A stretch of DNA of 18,555 bases from NCBI GenBank assembly GCA_001817635.1, contig MHIS01000020.1:38742-57296 (forward strand), in the 5' to 3' direction. The notes beneath the pieces were generated by a model that was not told the origin of the DNA, did not search any database, and saw nothing but the letters and a program-made list of their open reading frames with translations. Shown here one piece after another: positions 6,968 to 14,611 of the stretch (its first letter is position 1; each line of letters opens with the position of its first letter). The position numbers and the translations under genes were made by a program. Source of the DNA: Candidatus Colwellbacteria bacterium GWA2_46_10. GTDB lineage: Bacteria > Patescibacteriota > Minisyncoccia > UBA6257 > Colwellbacteraceae.

Positions 6968-7165
6968 CTACATCCGCCAAGTAATCCTGCCTCTGGCAGA
7001 GTTCTCATCTGGGAGCTCCAGCTTCACCTTATCGCCCGGTAAAATGCGGATATGCCTGATGCGCATCTTCCCCGCGACATAGGCTAGAATTTCTCGATCG
7101 TTATCCAACTTGACCCTAAAGGCAGCTCCCGGTAGGGTTTCCATGATTATTCCTTCAACGGTCAT
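6968..7165 (-). CDS. infA: Translation initiation factor IF-1
   Basis: OB-fold factor that binds the ribosomal A site during initiation. The 65 residues show GIIMETLPGAAFRVKLDNDREILAY and the hallmark GKMRIRHIRILPGDKVKLEL followed by ARGRITWRM. Most bacterial IF-1 proteins have about 72 residues; here the first 6-7 residues (the MAKEDVIE part) are absent. An in-frame TAG directly precedes the ATG, so a longer start is not possible. It heads the rpmJ-rpsM-rpsK-rpsD-rpoA-rplQ run; the usual upstream genes secY, adk and map are not here. Confidence 0.96.
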   Translation of the reverse strand: MTVEGIIMETLPGAAFRVKLDNDREILAYVAGKMRIRHIRILPGDKVKLELPDENSARGRITWRM

Positions 7166-7194
7166 CTAGCGCGGCTTGGATATTAACACAAGGA

Positions 7195-8784
7195 CTATTT
7201 AGCGTCAACGCTGATGCGACTGAGATCCTTAGGCACCCTATTCACCCAAAATGGCCACATTTTAACCTCTCCAGAGCGCACTCCTGGGGTTGAAAGAATC
7301 TCGGTTTTTAGCTCAATCCCCTTCATACCCACTATCTTTTTGGCAAATTCGGCTGCATCAAAGGGTCTCGTCCAGTTTGACCCGAATTTCACGGCGCTAC
7401 CCAATTCTTCCTTGGTAAAATCAATGCTGACCTCGCCGTAGTCGACGGTATAGTCGTATATTTGCAACGTAAGTTTGTCATCGGCTTCAAACTTCTTACG
7501 CAAGGTATCCACCAACTCGGCCTCGTCGAAACCGATTAATTTGATCTGTCCGTACAGCGTCAGAGAGAATTTGCCATCCTTGTCCACTACATCGTTCACC
7601 TGCTCCCTTGTGATCTCTATATCGTAAGCTCCCTCAAGAACTTTGATGTTCGAAGGCAACCCCACAAAGAACTCTGTCTTCAACGCGTCCTCCAATCTTC
7701 CTTGCAGATCCGCCTTGGCGCTTTTCAAATCCTCATCTGTAGGCACCTTGGTCTCGCCGAAAGACCCTCCGCTCATTGTACCCTTAGATTCGGCGTAGAA
7801 ACCTTCGTACTTTGAAGAACCCTGGAATCCTGGAATACGGAACTTAGGAACGGAACCAATATTATATTCTTCTCCCGGTTGGTCTGCCGTCACCGTCGCT
7901 TCAACATGTGAGGCTACTAGCTTGTCTCCGTCTTTTTTTGCTCCCGGAACCGTTACATTACTGTCTAACCTATATATTTTCCCATCCGGGGTCACAAAGC
8001 GCGTGGTGGCAACCAACGACTGCGCATCGGTCCCAAAGTTGTTGTATATGGTAATGGTCCCTCGAGCTTTCCTACCAACCGAATCGGTTCCGTTAGCGGC
8101 GTACTTGTCGGTAATATTCTTCTCGGAAGAAAAGACCACTCCTCTTAAGTTAAGGGTGTTTTCACTAACTGTACTTTCTTCAAACGCAGGAGAGACTTTG
8201 AGGCTTCCAATATATCCGTGTTCCGTCTTATCGAGCGCGATAGTCACCGTTACTCTAGGCAAAAAGATCGCTGCTCCCACAACTAAAGCTACGCCTAGTA
8301 GCCCAGAACCAAGCCAAATTAACCTTTTCTTGCCCTTGCTCATTCCCTCCCGAGGAGCTTTGTATGTCCCCATCTCCGTTTCCTCTCCAGTATCATCCGT
8401 TAATCCCAATCCCACTACCGAACGCCCCCTCTTTGCCCTGCCAGGCTTAGAAGCCTTTCGAGGAGCGCTTACCCTTACGGGAATCCTCCCTCTTTGAACC
8501 ACGATATCAGAAACCGTTTTCTTGCCCCTTCCCAAAAATGGATTAGTAGCATCGATGCCTAGGGAAAGGACTTTTTCAATAGTGTCATCGTCTACCGACT
8601 CCACCTTGAAGGTTTTACCAGCCGCTTCTACCTCTCTTTGGAGCAGTTGTAGGTCCTTTTTGCTCTCCGCAACCTCCGCTTCCCGCGGAATGTATAAAAT
8701 GACCTCATCGTCATCGGCCTTAAGTATTTTATCTATAGCGGAAGCTGTAGAATCAGATTTATTTAGGTATATCTTTTTACTCAC
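7195..8784 (-). CDS. Single-pass membrane protein with baseplate-J-like ectodomain
   Basis: A 529-residue protein of unknown function. Residues about 1-75 form a small alpha/beta domain with alternating strands and helices (DEVILYIPREAEVAESKKDL, then GKTFKVESVDDD). A long basic linker follows (about 85-153, rich in Arg, Lys, Ser, Gly), then one transmembrane segment at about 154-175. The remaining ~350 residues should be outside. Within them, about 238-345 has the look of the baseplate J/gp47 fold seen in many uncharacterised Patescibacteria membrane proteins: TTRFVTPDGKIYRLDSNVTV, then VTADQPGEEYNIG and a Gly/Ser-rich turn. Start is GTG at 8782-8784; no earlier start is supported. It lies 29 bases before infA and 25 after the FtsA-like gene, with a perfect TATAAT in that gap. 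The baseplate-J link is moderate confidence; no other phage or tail genes are nearby, so it is more likely a cell-surface protein. Confidence 0.65.
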   Translation of the reverse strand: MSKKIYLNKSDSTASAIDKILKADDDEVILYIPREAEVAESKKDLQLLQREVEAAGKTFKVESVDDDTIEKVLSLGIDATNPFLGRGKKTVSDIVVQRGRIPVRVSAPRKASKPGRAKRGRSVVGLGLTDDTGEETEMGTYKAPREGMSKGKKRLIWLGSGLLGVALVVGAAIFLPRVTVTIALDKTEHGYIGSLKVSPAFEESTVSENTLNLRGVVFSSEKNITDKYAANGTDSVGRKARGTITIYNNFGTDAQSLVATTRFVTPDGKIYRLDSNVTVPGAKKDGDKLVASHVEATVTADQPGEEYNIGSVPKFRIPGFQGSSKYEGFYAESKGTMSGGSFGETKVPTDEDLKSAKADLQGRLEDALKTEFFVGLPSNIKVLEGAYDIEITREQVNDVVDKDGKFSLTLYGQIKLIGFDEAELVDTLRKKFEADDKLTLQIYDYTVDYGEVSIDFTKEELGSAVKFGSNWTRPFDAAEFAKKIVGMKGIELKTEILSTPGVRSGEVKMWPFWVNRVPKDLSRISVDAK

Positions 8785-8799
8785 TAGTCAAACGATAAC

Positions 8800-8828
8800 A
8801 TTATACGACCTAAGCCCCTTTATTGGAA
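8800..8828 (-). promoter_or_regulatory. Promoter upstream of the baseplate-J-like gene
   Basis: A perfect -10 hexamer TATAAT on the minus strand (8800-8805), ending 15 bases before the GTG start, predicts a leader of about 8 bases. A -35 hexamer at the 17-base spacing reads TTCCAA (8823-8828), only 3 of 6. No Shine-Dalgarno sequence lies between. This promoter could also serve the downstream infA-ribosomal protein run. Confidence 0.5.
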
Positions 8829-9718
8829 CCACCTGAGGGCGTAGCCCATTTAATGCGCCTCTTAGCAAGCTCGTTCAAATCCTCGTATATCCCATGGATG
8901 CCATCTTCCAAAAATCCCTCTATGTCCAACTTATCTGACATTTTTTTCAAACTCACACTTTTCTTCCCTAGAGAATAACGTTTGTGAAAGACCTGCTCCG
9001 GCAAGGTAAAACTAGCTCTTATATATACCGGTGGTATCTCTTTCAACTTTAACGCCCCCTCGTTTCTGATGTTCATCAAAAGAGCGTTTATAAACTCGCC
9101 GAAGCTTCCCCAAAATGCCTTTCCCAAAAACCGGTCCATTTTTTCCGAAACCCTGCCATTGGCATATTGGGCATATATGAGATACGCGGTCTCGCTATCC
9201 AAATCCAATTTTTCTCTGGTTGCCCTATCAATATTCTTCCTGCCCCAGGGGAAGCTATTGAGATGCGCTATCCTCTCGTCATTTATGGAAAAGATATGAC
9301 TTTGGTTTTCGTCTATCTCAATGTAGTAACCGTTCTTTATATCCTCACCGCTCGCTAACATATGCGCCCTGATACTGCCCCCCTCAACCGGTACGCCCTC
9401 ACCTGTCTTTTCTCCCGCCATGCTAATGCAAAGCTTCACCTCTAGTTCACGCCCCGTGAACCCACTGGGGTTAATGACCTGATGCCCATCGATCTTCACC
9501 CCCACGACCCTCGCGTCCGTCATGATCAGATCCATCTCGCTTTTCCCTAATCTTTCAGCCGCTTCACTCCGACAATCGTTATAGAATTTCCAAACCGCTT
9601 GAGAAATATGGTTTTCTAGATCCACCGGAGTTAACGCCTGCGTGGGATGTTCCCGCGTTATCTTAACGGTTGAGAATATGGTAACTGCCTTATCTGGCCC
9701 CAGATCAGTAACTTTCAT
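8810..9718 (-). CDS. FtsA/PilM-like degenerate actin-fold protein
   Basis: A 302-residue protein. Residues about 30-100 resemble the SHS2 (1C) subdomain of FtsA/PilM: a helix (LTPVDLENHISQAVWKFYND), then MTDARVVGVKIDGHQVINPS and GFTGRELEVKLCISM, matching the DG-x-x-V-x-(D/N)P-x-G-x-x-G-x-x-LE pattern of FtsA. After about 128 the order of elements follows the second actin half: a strand where FtsA has the DIGGGTT phosphate loop (here YYIEIDENQSH), then SFPWGRKNIDRATREKL aligned with the 'piGG--it--ia--l' segment and SETAYLIYAQYANGRVS with the 'AE-lK---G' helix. The Gly/Thr residues that bind ATP are missing, and so is the N-terminal 1A segment with the first phosphate loop. It is therefore probably a non-ATP-binding scaffold. 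It starts 3 bases after the alaS stop. This assignment is by pattern only; a family-specific unknown domain is the alternative. Confidence 0.5.
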   Translation of the reverse strand: MKVTDLGPDKAVTIFSTVKITREHPTQALTPVDLENHISQAVWKFYNDCRSEAAERLGKSEMDLIMTDARVVGVKIDGHQVINPSGFTGRELEVKLCISMAGEKTGEGVPVEGGSIRAHMLASGEDIKNGYYIEIDENQSHIFSINDERIAHLNSFPWGRKNIDRATREKLDLDSETAYLIYAQYANGRVSEKMDRFLGKAFWGSFGEFINALLMNIRNEGALKLKEIPPVYIRASFTLPEQVFHKRYSLGKKSVSLKKMSDKLDIEGFLEDGIHGIYEDLNELAKRRIKWATPSGGSNKGA

Positions 9719-9721
9719 GAC

Positions 9722-11602
9722 TTATCCATCAATGGTTGCCCTTAAACGACGTACGCCCTCAGCCACCGCCTCTTGCTTGCCGATCTTGAATTTTCCCACT
9801 TCTCCAGTATGGGTAACGTGGGGTCCTCCGCAAAGTTCTTTGGAAAAAGCGCTTTTCAAGGAATCGCCGGAGTAATAGACCTTCACCTTGGGCGGATACT
9901 TGCCCTTGAAGAAATAGAGCGCTCCACTTTTCTTGGCCTCATCGAGAGGCATCTCCTCATACTGAAAGGGTAGATCCTTTGCGATGGCTTCGTTCACCAG
10001 ATCCTCTACCTGGGCAACTTCTGCATCGGTCAACTTCCGGTCAAAGGTAAAGTCAAAACGAGTACGCTCCACCGTTATATCCGAACCTCTTTGAGAGATA
10101 CTCTCTCCCAGCACTTTTCGCAGAGCCGCCTGCATCAAATGGGTTGCCGTATGCAATCTGGTAACTTTCTGCAGTTCCGTCGCGTCCGTGGCCTTGAGCT
10201 CTCCGGTATCAAGCAACATCCCGTGACCCCCAAACTTTCTCTCTTTCCCCGCTCTTGAAGCCTCCTGGTGCTTCTCAAACTCTTTGTCGAAATCCTCTTT
10301 TTTAATGTCAGCAGTTATACCCTTAGGAGCCATTTCTATAATCAACTCAAAGGGCAAACCATAGGTTTCATAGAGGTGAAAGGCTTCCCGAACATTTATT
10401 TCCTTATATCCAGCAAGCTCGTTCAACCCGCGGCTCAAGGCAGCTTTGAACTTGGATTTCTCAATTTTTAGAACCTCGATTATCTGGTCTAAGTCAAGGT
10501 TGGAATATACTTTCTTGAATTTCTCCACAATAACTCTAGGTATCTCAGCTAAGAGATCGGGGTGAACATCATGCCGAATTTCATAGGCGATTACCCTCCT
10601 TATTAACCTTCTCAAAATGTATCCCGCATCTTTATTAGAAGGCCTTACGCCATCCGCTATCAGGAACGATGCTCCTCGCAGGTGATCGGCGAAAACTCTC
10701 TTTACGGATATATCCAACTTTGGGTTAACCTGATCTATCTTTTCGATGATTTCTTTGAAAATGTCTGTTTGAAAGACATCTGGATTATCAATGGAGGCGG
10801 CTGTAATACGTTCCAAGCCACCACCGAAGTCTACGTTTCGCTGGGAGAGCTTTTCAAATCTTCCCGCCTCATTCTTCTGATATTCCATAAAAACCGAATT
10901 CCCTATCTCTAGGAAGCGGCCACAGTCGCAGTTGGGATGACAGTATTTACCAAATTTAGGATTGTGGGGAGTGCCAAAATCGAAAAAAACCTCAGAGTCA
11001 GGACCGCCAAGTTCTCCTGATGGCATCTCTTCAGGTTTACCCTTCCGACTCCACCAATTCTTGCTCGCGTCGTAGTAAAAAATACGCCCGCCGTCCATGC
11101 CAGTTTGATGGCCAATTGATGCGCGTCCAATTGGCACAACCTTGTGATCTATCCCCTTTCTCTCGAACAACCCCTGCCAGATATCCGCAGATTCATCGTC
11201 ACGTGGAATGTTGTTTTTCTGATCTCCTATGAAAACCGTTACATAAAGCCTATTGGCTGCAAGTCCAACAACATCTGTAAGAAACTCGAAAAACCAAGTT
11301 AGCTGCTCCTCTTTAAAATAATCACCTAGGGACCAGTTGCCAAGCATTTCAAAGAAAGTTGTGTGCCTGTTATCGCCAGTTTCCTCTATATCCTCTGCTC
11401 GGAAACATCTCTGAAAATTGACCAAACGCCTCCCTGCGGGATGTTCTTTGCCAAAAAGATAAGGAATCAACGGCTGCATGCCAGAGCCGGTGAAAAGAGT
11501 GGTGGAATCAGCTTCGGGGACTAAGGAGGCTGACGGGATTTCTTTGTGGCCCCTCTTCTCAAAAAACTTTATGAACTTATTTCTAACCTCCTCTGATTGC
11601 AT
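9722..11602 (-). CDS. alaS: Alanyl-tRNA synthetase, compact form
   Basis: Charges tRNA-Ala and edits Ser/Gly-tRNA-Ala. The 626 residues (E. coli 876) contain the class II core: FQRCFRAEDIEETGDNRHTTFFEMLGNW at about 63-90 and motif 3 DFGGGLERI at 258-266. The CHPNCDCGRFLEIGNSVFMEY stretch lies at 221-241 and the tRNA-recognition helices at about 300-450. Editing-site zinc ligands H484 and H488 (HTATH) and C591 and H595 (CGGPH) are all kept. Two parts are missing: the ~110-residue ESGGQ beta-barrel subdomain that normally precedes the HxxxH motif (here FGGHGMLLDTG leads almost directly to it), and everything after the SAD domain (DHHA1/C-Ala). The protein ends right after the GVRRLRATIDG hallmark. 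The ATG overlaps the rpoD stop codon (TAATG). Confidence 0.96.
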   Translation of the reverse strand: MQSEEVRNKFIKFFEKRGHKEIPSASLVPEADSTTLFTGSGMQPLIPYLFGKEHPAGRRLVNFQRCFRAEDIEETGDNRHTTFFEMLGNWSLGDYFKEEQLTWFFEFLTDVVGLAANRLYVTVFIGDQKNNIPRDDESADIWQGLFERKGIDHKVVPIGRASIGHQTGMDGGRIFYYDASKNWWSRKGKPEEMPSGELGGPDSEVFFDFGTPHNPKFGKYCHPNCDCGRFLEIGNSVFMEYQKNEAGRFEKLSQRNVDFGGGLERITAASIDNPDVFQTDIFKEIIEKIDQVNPKLDISVKRVFADHLRGASFLIADGVRPSNKDAGYILRRLIRRVIAYEIRHDVHPDLLAEIPRVIVEKFKKVYSNLDLDQIIEVLKIEKSKFKAALSRGLNELAGYKEINVREAFHLYETYGLPFELIIEMAPKGITADIKKEDFDKEFEKHQEASRAGKERKFGGHGMLLDTGELKATDATELQKVTRLHTATHLMQAALRKVLGESISQRGSDITVERTRFDFTFDRKLTDAEVAQVEDLVNEAIAKDLPFQYEEMPLDEAKKSGALYFFKGKYPPKVKVYYSGDSLKSAFSKELCGGPHVTHTGEVGKFKIGKQEAVAEGVRRLRATIDG

Positions 11603-12903
11603 TAGTAATCTACTAAACGTTTGGCTTGTTCGTGCAGCCTTATTTTCTCCAAAGCCTTGGCCTCGATCTGACGAATACGCTCTCTCGTGACGCTGAAGAC
11701 CTTTCCCACCTCTTCTAGGGTATGGGTTACCCCATCATCCAAACCGAAACGCATCTCTAAGATCTTGCGTTCTCTCTCCGTTAAATCCTGGATAATATCC
11801 CTAATTTGATCCTTCAGAAGTTCTTGGGAGGTCAATTGAGTCGGCGTAAGGCTCTTCTCGTCCTGGATGAAATCAGCAAGAGTGGATTTGTCATCATCAT
11901 CCCCTATTGGAGATTCAAGTGATACCACCTCCTGCGAGATCTTCTGAATGTTCCTTACCTTTTCCACCGGCAAATCCATCTCCAACGCTATTTCCTCCAC
12001 CATCGGCTCTCTCCCCAACTGTTGCGCTAACTTTCTTTTAGCCTGAGTAAACTTGGAGATGGTTTCCACCATGTGCACCGGAATTCTGATAGTGCGAGAC
12101 TGGTCTGCGAGGGCACGGGTAATAGCTTGGCGGATCCACCAAGTGGCATAGGTTGAGAATTTGAATCCCTTGGTGTAATCAAACTTCTCAACTGCCTTGA
12201 AGAGCCCGATATTCCCCTCTTGGATCAAATCTGAGATAGAAAGCGCGCTACGGTTCACATATCTCTTAGCGATCGAAACTACCAACCTTAGGTTGGCCTT
12301 GATGAGTTGCTGCCTCGCAGCCTCATCTCCCTTTAGGATTCTTTTAGCCAGTTCTTTTTCTTCATGGGATTTAAGGAGGGGCGTTTTCCCGATCTCTCTC
12401 AAGTACATCTGTACGTTGTCGGGCAACGCGCCCTTAATGTTTGTCGCTTCTTTCAGCTCTTTTTCGGTAACTTCACCCGTCCCTTCTCCCAAAAGAGTTT
12501 CCACCTCGATTACCTTGAGGCTGTTTTGTTCAAGCTCTTCGTATATCTTATCCAGAAAATCGGTGTCATCCTCGATGTTTGGAAAATACTCAAGGATTTC
12601 TAGGTCTGTTACAAACCCCTTTTCCTGGCCCCGGGTGATTAGAGCAGCGAGTTGTTCTTCATTCTTCAAAGACCCCCTTCTAGGCACGCTCTTGACTGCG
12701 GTCTTCCGCGCTTTAGAAGAAAGCTTTTTTCTTGAGAGTTTCTTAGTGGCCCTCTTTTTAACTACCTTTTTTACTCTCTTAAAACTCTTTTTTACTGGCC
12801 GAGTTTTCTTGACGCGCTTTTTTGAAACAACTTTCTTTGTTTTCTTTGGACTTTTCCTCTTCAGAGATTTCTTTACCTTTTTCTTACGAGTTGCTTTTGG
12901 CAT
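11602..12903 (-). CDS. rpoD: Primary sigma-70 factor with histone-like N-terminal tail
   Basis: Housekeeping sigma factor directing RNA polymerase to -10/-35 promoters. The 433 residues start with an 80-residue tail holding 41 Lys/Arg and no Asp/Glu (first acidic residue at 82). A short region 1.1-like helix bundle follows (about 84-110), then region 1.2 (DNVQMYLREIGKTPLL at 162-177) and region 2 with LRLVVSIAKRYVNR and DLIQEGNIGLFKAVEKFDYTKGFKFSTYATWWIRQAI (225-261). Region 3 spans about 280-355 and includes the acidic GDDDD finger. Region 4 has ERERKILEMRFGL and the helix-turn-helix TLEEVGKVFSVTRERIRQIEAKAL (395-418). The gene overlaps the end of dnaG by 20 bases, so the first codons of the basic tail lie over the primase 3' end, and its stop overlaps the alaS start. 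Confidence 0.96.
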   Translation of the reverse strand: MPKATRKKKVKKSLKRKSPKKTKKVVSKKRVKKTRPVKKSFKRVKKVVKKRATKKLSRKKLSSKARKTAVKSVPRRGSLKNEEQLAALITRGQEKGFVTDLEILEYFPNIEDDTDFLDKIYEELEQNSLKVIEVETLLGEGTGEVTEKELKEATNIKGALPDNVQMYLREIGKTPLLKSHEEKELAKRILKGDEAARQQLIKANLRLVVSIAKRYVNRSALSISDLIQEGNIGLFKAVEKFDYTKGFKFSTYATWWIRQAITRALADQSRTIRIPVHMVETISKFTQAKRKLAQQLGREPMVEEIALEMDLPVEKVRNIQKISQEVVSLESPIGDDDDKSTLADFIQDEKSLTPTQLTSQELLKDQIRDIIQDLTERERKILEMRFGLDDGVTHTLEEVGKVFSVTRERIRQIEAKALEKIRLHEQAKRLVDY

Positions 12904-14611
12904 GTTTTATATGTTGCATTTTGCGACTGATATCGTCAAACTCCTTTAATTTCCCATCAAGGACTTTTTGCTCCCCCGCCCTTTCCGCAACCAAGATCTC
13001 TCCTTTGAGTTTTTTGGTGATAAGGTCCAGATGTTCAAGTTCAAGTTCTTGGAAAAGCCTCTCTAACTCCTTGGCTTCCAGATCCCCAACGCCCCTCATT
13101 TCCACTCCGGGATGAAGGCTCAAAAATTCAAGCATCTCTTTTACTTCTCCCATCGGCTCCGCTTTTCCCTGGAGTGCGGCAAAAACATCTCTGTACAACT
13201 CCGGCATCAAATTGGTGTGTGATTCGATTTTCTCTCGTAAATCTTCTCTGGAGCTCGCGATATATATTATCTCCTCGCAGATCACATCCTGACGAGTGAG
13301 TTTGCGATGCTCCGCGGGAGTGCTTGAGGCGGTCTCCTGTATCTCCACTCCGGATTGCAAAGCCTCCATCTCGGATACCAGATCCTTTTCCGGGGTGGCC
13401 ACTCTGTAGCTCAACTCCCTCAACCAATGTGAACGCTCTACCCCGCTCGGGAGCACGGCAATTTTCCCTAAGACACTCCTTACCGCCATCTTTTTGTCTT
13501 TGGCAGAGGTAACAGTAGCGGGGAGGTAATAGGCTAGATAATGTTCCATGGCTGGACGCGCCTCTGCTATCGCCTTTTTCACAAACTCTGGATCCGCCTC
13601 AGCCGCATCCGCTGGGTCCTTGTAATCCCCAAGATCCATCACCAGCACGCTAAAGTCTTCCGCTCCCGCCATATCGATCGCTCTTTCTGCCGCTTTGAGT
13701 CCCGCTTCGTCTTTGTCGAAAGCCACCACCACTTCCTCCGCCACTCTCCCCAGGGCGCGTAAATGGTCTCTGGTTAGAGCCGTACCGGAAGTAGCCACTA
13801 CATTAGTAATGCCATTTTGCCAAAGCTGGAGAAAATCCATCTGTCCTTCAACTAAAAGAGCCTTCTTGGCTTCTCTCACCGGTTTCTTGCTCTTCCAAAG
13901 GCCGTAGAGCACCCTTGATTTGTTAAAAAGCGGCGTCTCCGGCGTATTCACATACTTCCCAAACCTGTCATCCGCCCCCGGGAGCACCCTACCGGTGAAC
14001 CCTACCGGCTTCCCAAAATGATTGTGGATCGGGAACATGATCCTCCCCCTAAATCGATCAAGGTACTTCCCCTTTTCGGTTTTGATAGTAAGCCCGGCGC
14101 GCACAATATCCTCTATGCGAAACCCCTTGTTCATCAGCCCTACCGTCACCGCATCAGGCAAGTCCGGAGAAAACCCCAACTCAAACTCCTTAGCAGTTTG
14201 ACCCGTAAGGTGGCGCTCCTTCAAGTATGCGATGGCCTCTTTGGAACCTTTCAAATGTTCTTGGAAAAGATCTTTAGCGGTTGCGATCAACTCATACAAG
14301 TTATTGAGCTGTCTTTGGTCTGCCGAGGAGGTACGTTTCAGATCCACCCCTGCCTTTTCCGCCAAAACCCGGAGAGCCTCATAGAACTCAAGGTTCTCGT
14401 ACCGCATGACAAACTTGAAAATGTCTCCTCCCTCACCGCACCCGAAACAACGCCACATCTGCCGTTCTGGAGAGACCATAAAGGAAGGTGTTTTCTCCTT
14501 ATGGAATGGACAAAGAGCCCTCTGATTTTTTCCAGCAGGTTTGAGCTCCAAATACCCCTTGAGGAACTCAACCAAGTTCAATTTGTCCTTTATTTGTTCT
14601 ACCGGAGTCAT
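12884..14611 (-). CDS. dnaG: DNA primase DnaG
   Basis: Makes RNA primers for replication. The 575 residues begin with the zinc-binding domain (ligands C34, H37, C55, C58 in LCPFHKEKTPSF and WRCFGCGEGGD). The RNA-polymerase core follows, with GRIMFPIHNHFGKPVGFTGR at about 189-208 and TPLFNKSRVLYGL at about 226-238, and the TOPRIM fold with E255 in LLVEGQMDFL and D299/D301 in VAFDKDEAG. The C-terminal ~150 residues are charged and helical, matching the position of the helicase-binding domain but poorly conserved. Its ATG overlaps the ddl stop (ATGA), and its end overlaps rpoD by 20 bases. Adjacency to rpoD echoes the macromolecular synthesis operon; rpsU is not present here. Confidence 0.96.
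   Translation of the reverse strand: MTPVEQIKDKLNLVEFLKGYLELKPAGKNQRALCPFHKEKTPSFMVSPERQMWRCFGCGEGGDIFKFVMRYENLEFYEALRVLAEKAGVDLKRTSSADQRQLNNLYELIATAKDLFQEHLKGSKEAIAYLKERHLTGQTAKEFELGFSPDLPDAVTVGLMNKGFRIEDIVRAGLTIKTEKGKYLDRFRGRIMFPIHNHFGKPVGFTGRVLPGADDRFGKYVNTPETPLFNKSRVLYGLWKSKKPVREAKKALLVEGQMDFLQLWQNGITNVVATSGTALTRDHLRALGRVAEEVVVAFDKDEAGLKAAERAIDMAGAEDFSVLVMDLGDYKDPADAAEADPEFVKKAIAEARPAMEHYLAYYLPATVTSAKDKKMAVRSVLGKIAVLPSGVERSHWLRELSYRVATPEKDLVSEMEALQSGVEIQETASSTPAEHRKLTRQDVICEEIIYIASSREDLREKIESHTNLMPELYRDVFAALQGKAEPMGEVKEMLEFLSLHPGVEMRGVGDLEAKELERLFQELELEHLDLITKKLKGEILVAERAGEQKVLDGKLKEFDDISRKMQHIKHAKSNS

Noticed and set aside
7861..7866. A second perfect TATAAT on the minus strand
   Set aside because: It lies within the coding sequence of the baseplate-J-like gene (Glu-Glu-Tyr-Asn region), far from any start codon, so it is probably chance.
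7922..8497. 191-codon open frame on the plus strand inside the baseplate-J-like gene
   Set aside because: Antisense to a long coding region with coherent domain structure; no promoter or family match of its own.
7195..8784. Prophage or contractile injection system, suggested by the baseplate-J-like domain
   Set aside because: No tail, sheath, capsid, integrase or lysis genes are nearby; the protein has a membrane helix and sits among core genes.
12197..12949. 250-codon open frame on the plus strand opposite rpoD
   Set aside because: Its Phe/Leu/Ser-rich sequence is the mirror of the Lys/Arg-rich sigma tail; it is a compositional shadow, not a membrane protein gene.
14608..14611. UGA recoded as glycine, as in Gracilibacteria/SR1
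   Set aside because: The ddl reading frame stops at TGA exactly where the family ends and where dnaG begins (ATGA), so UGA acts as a normal stop here.
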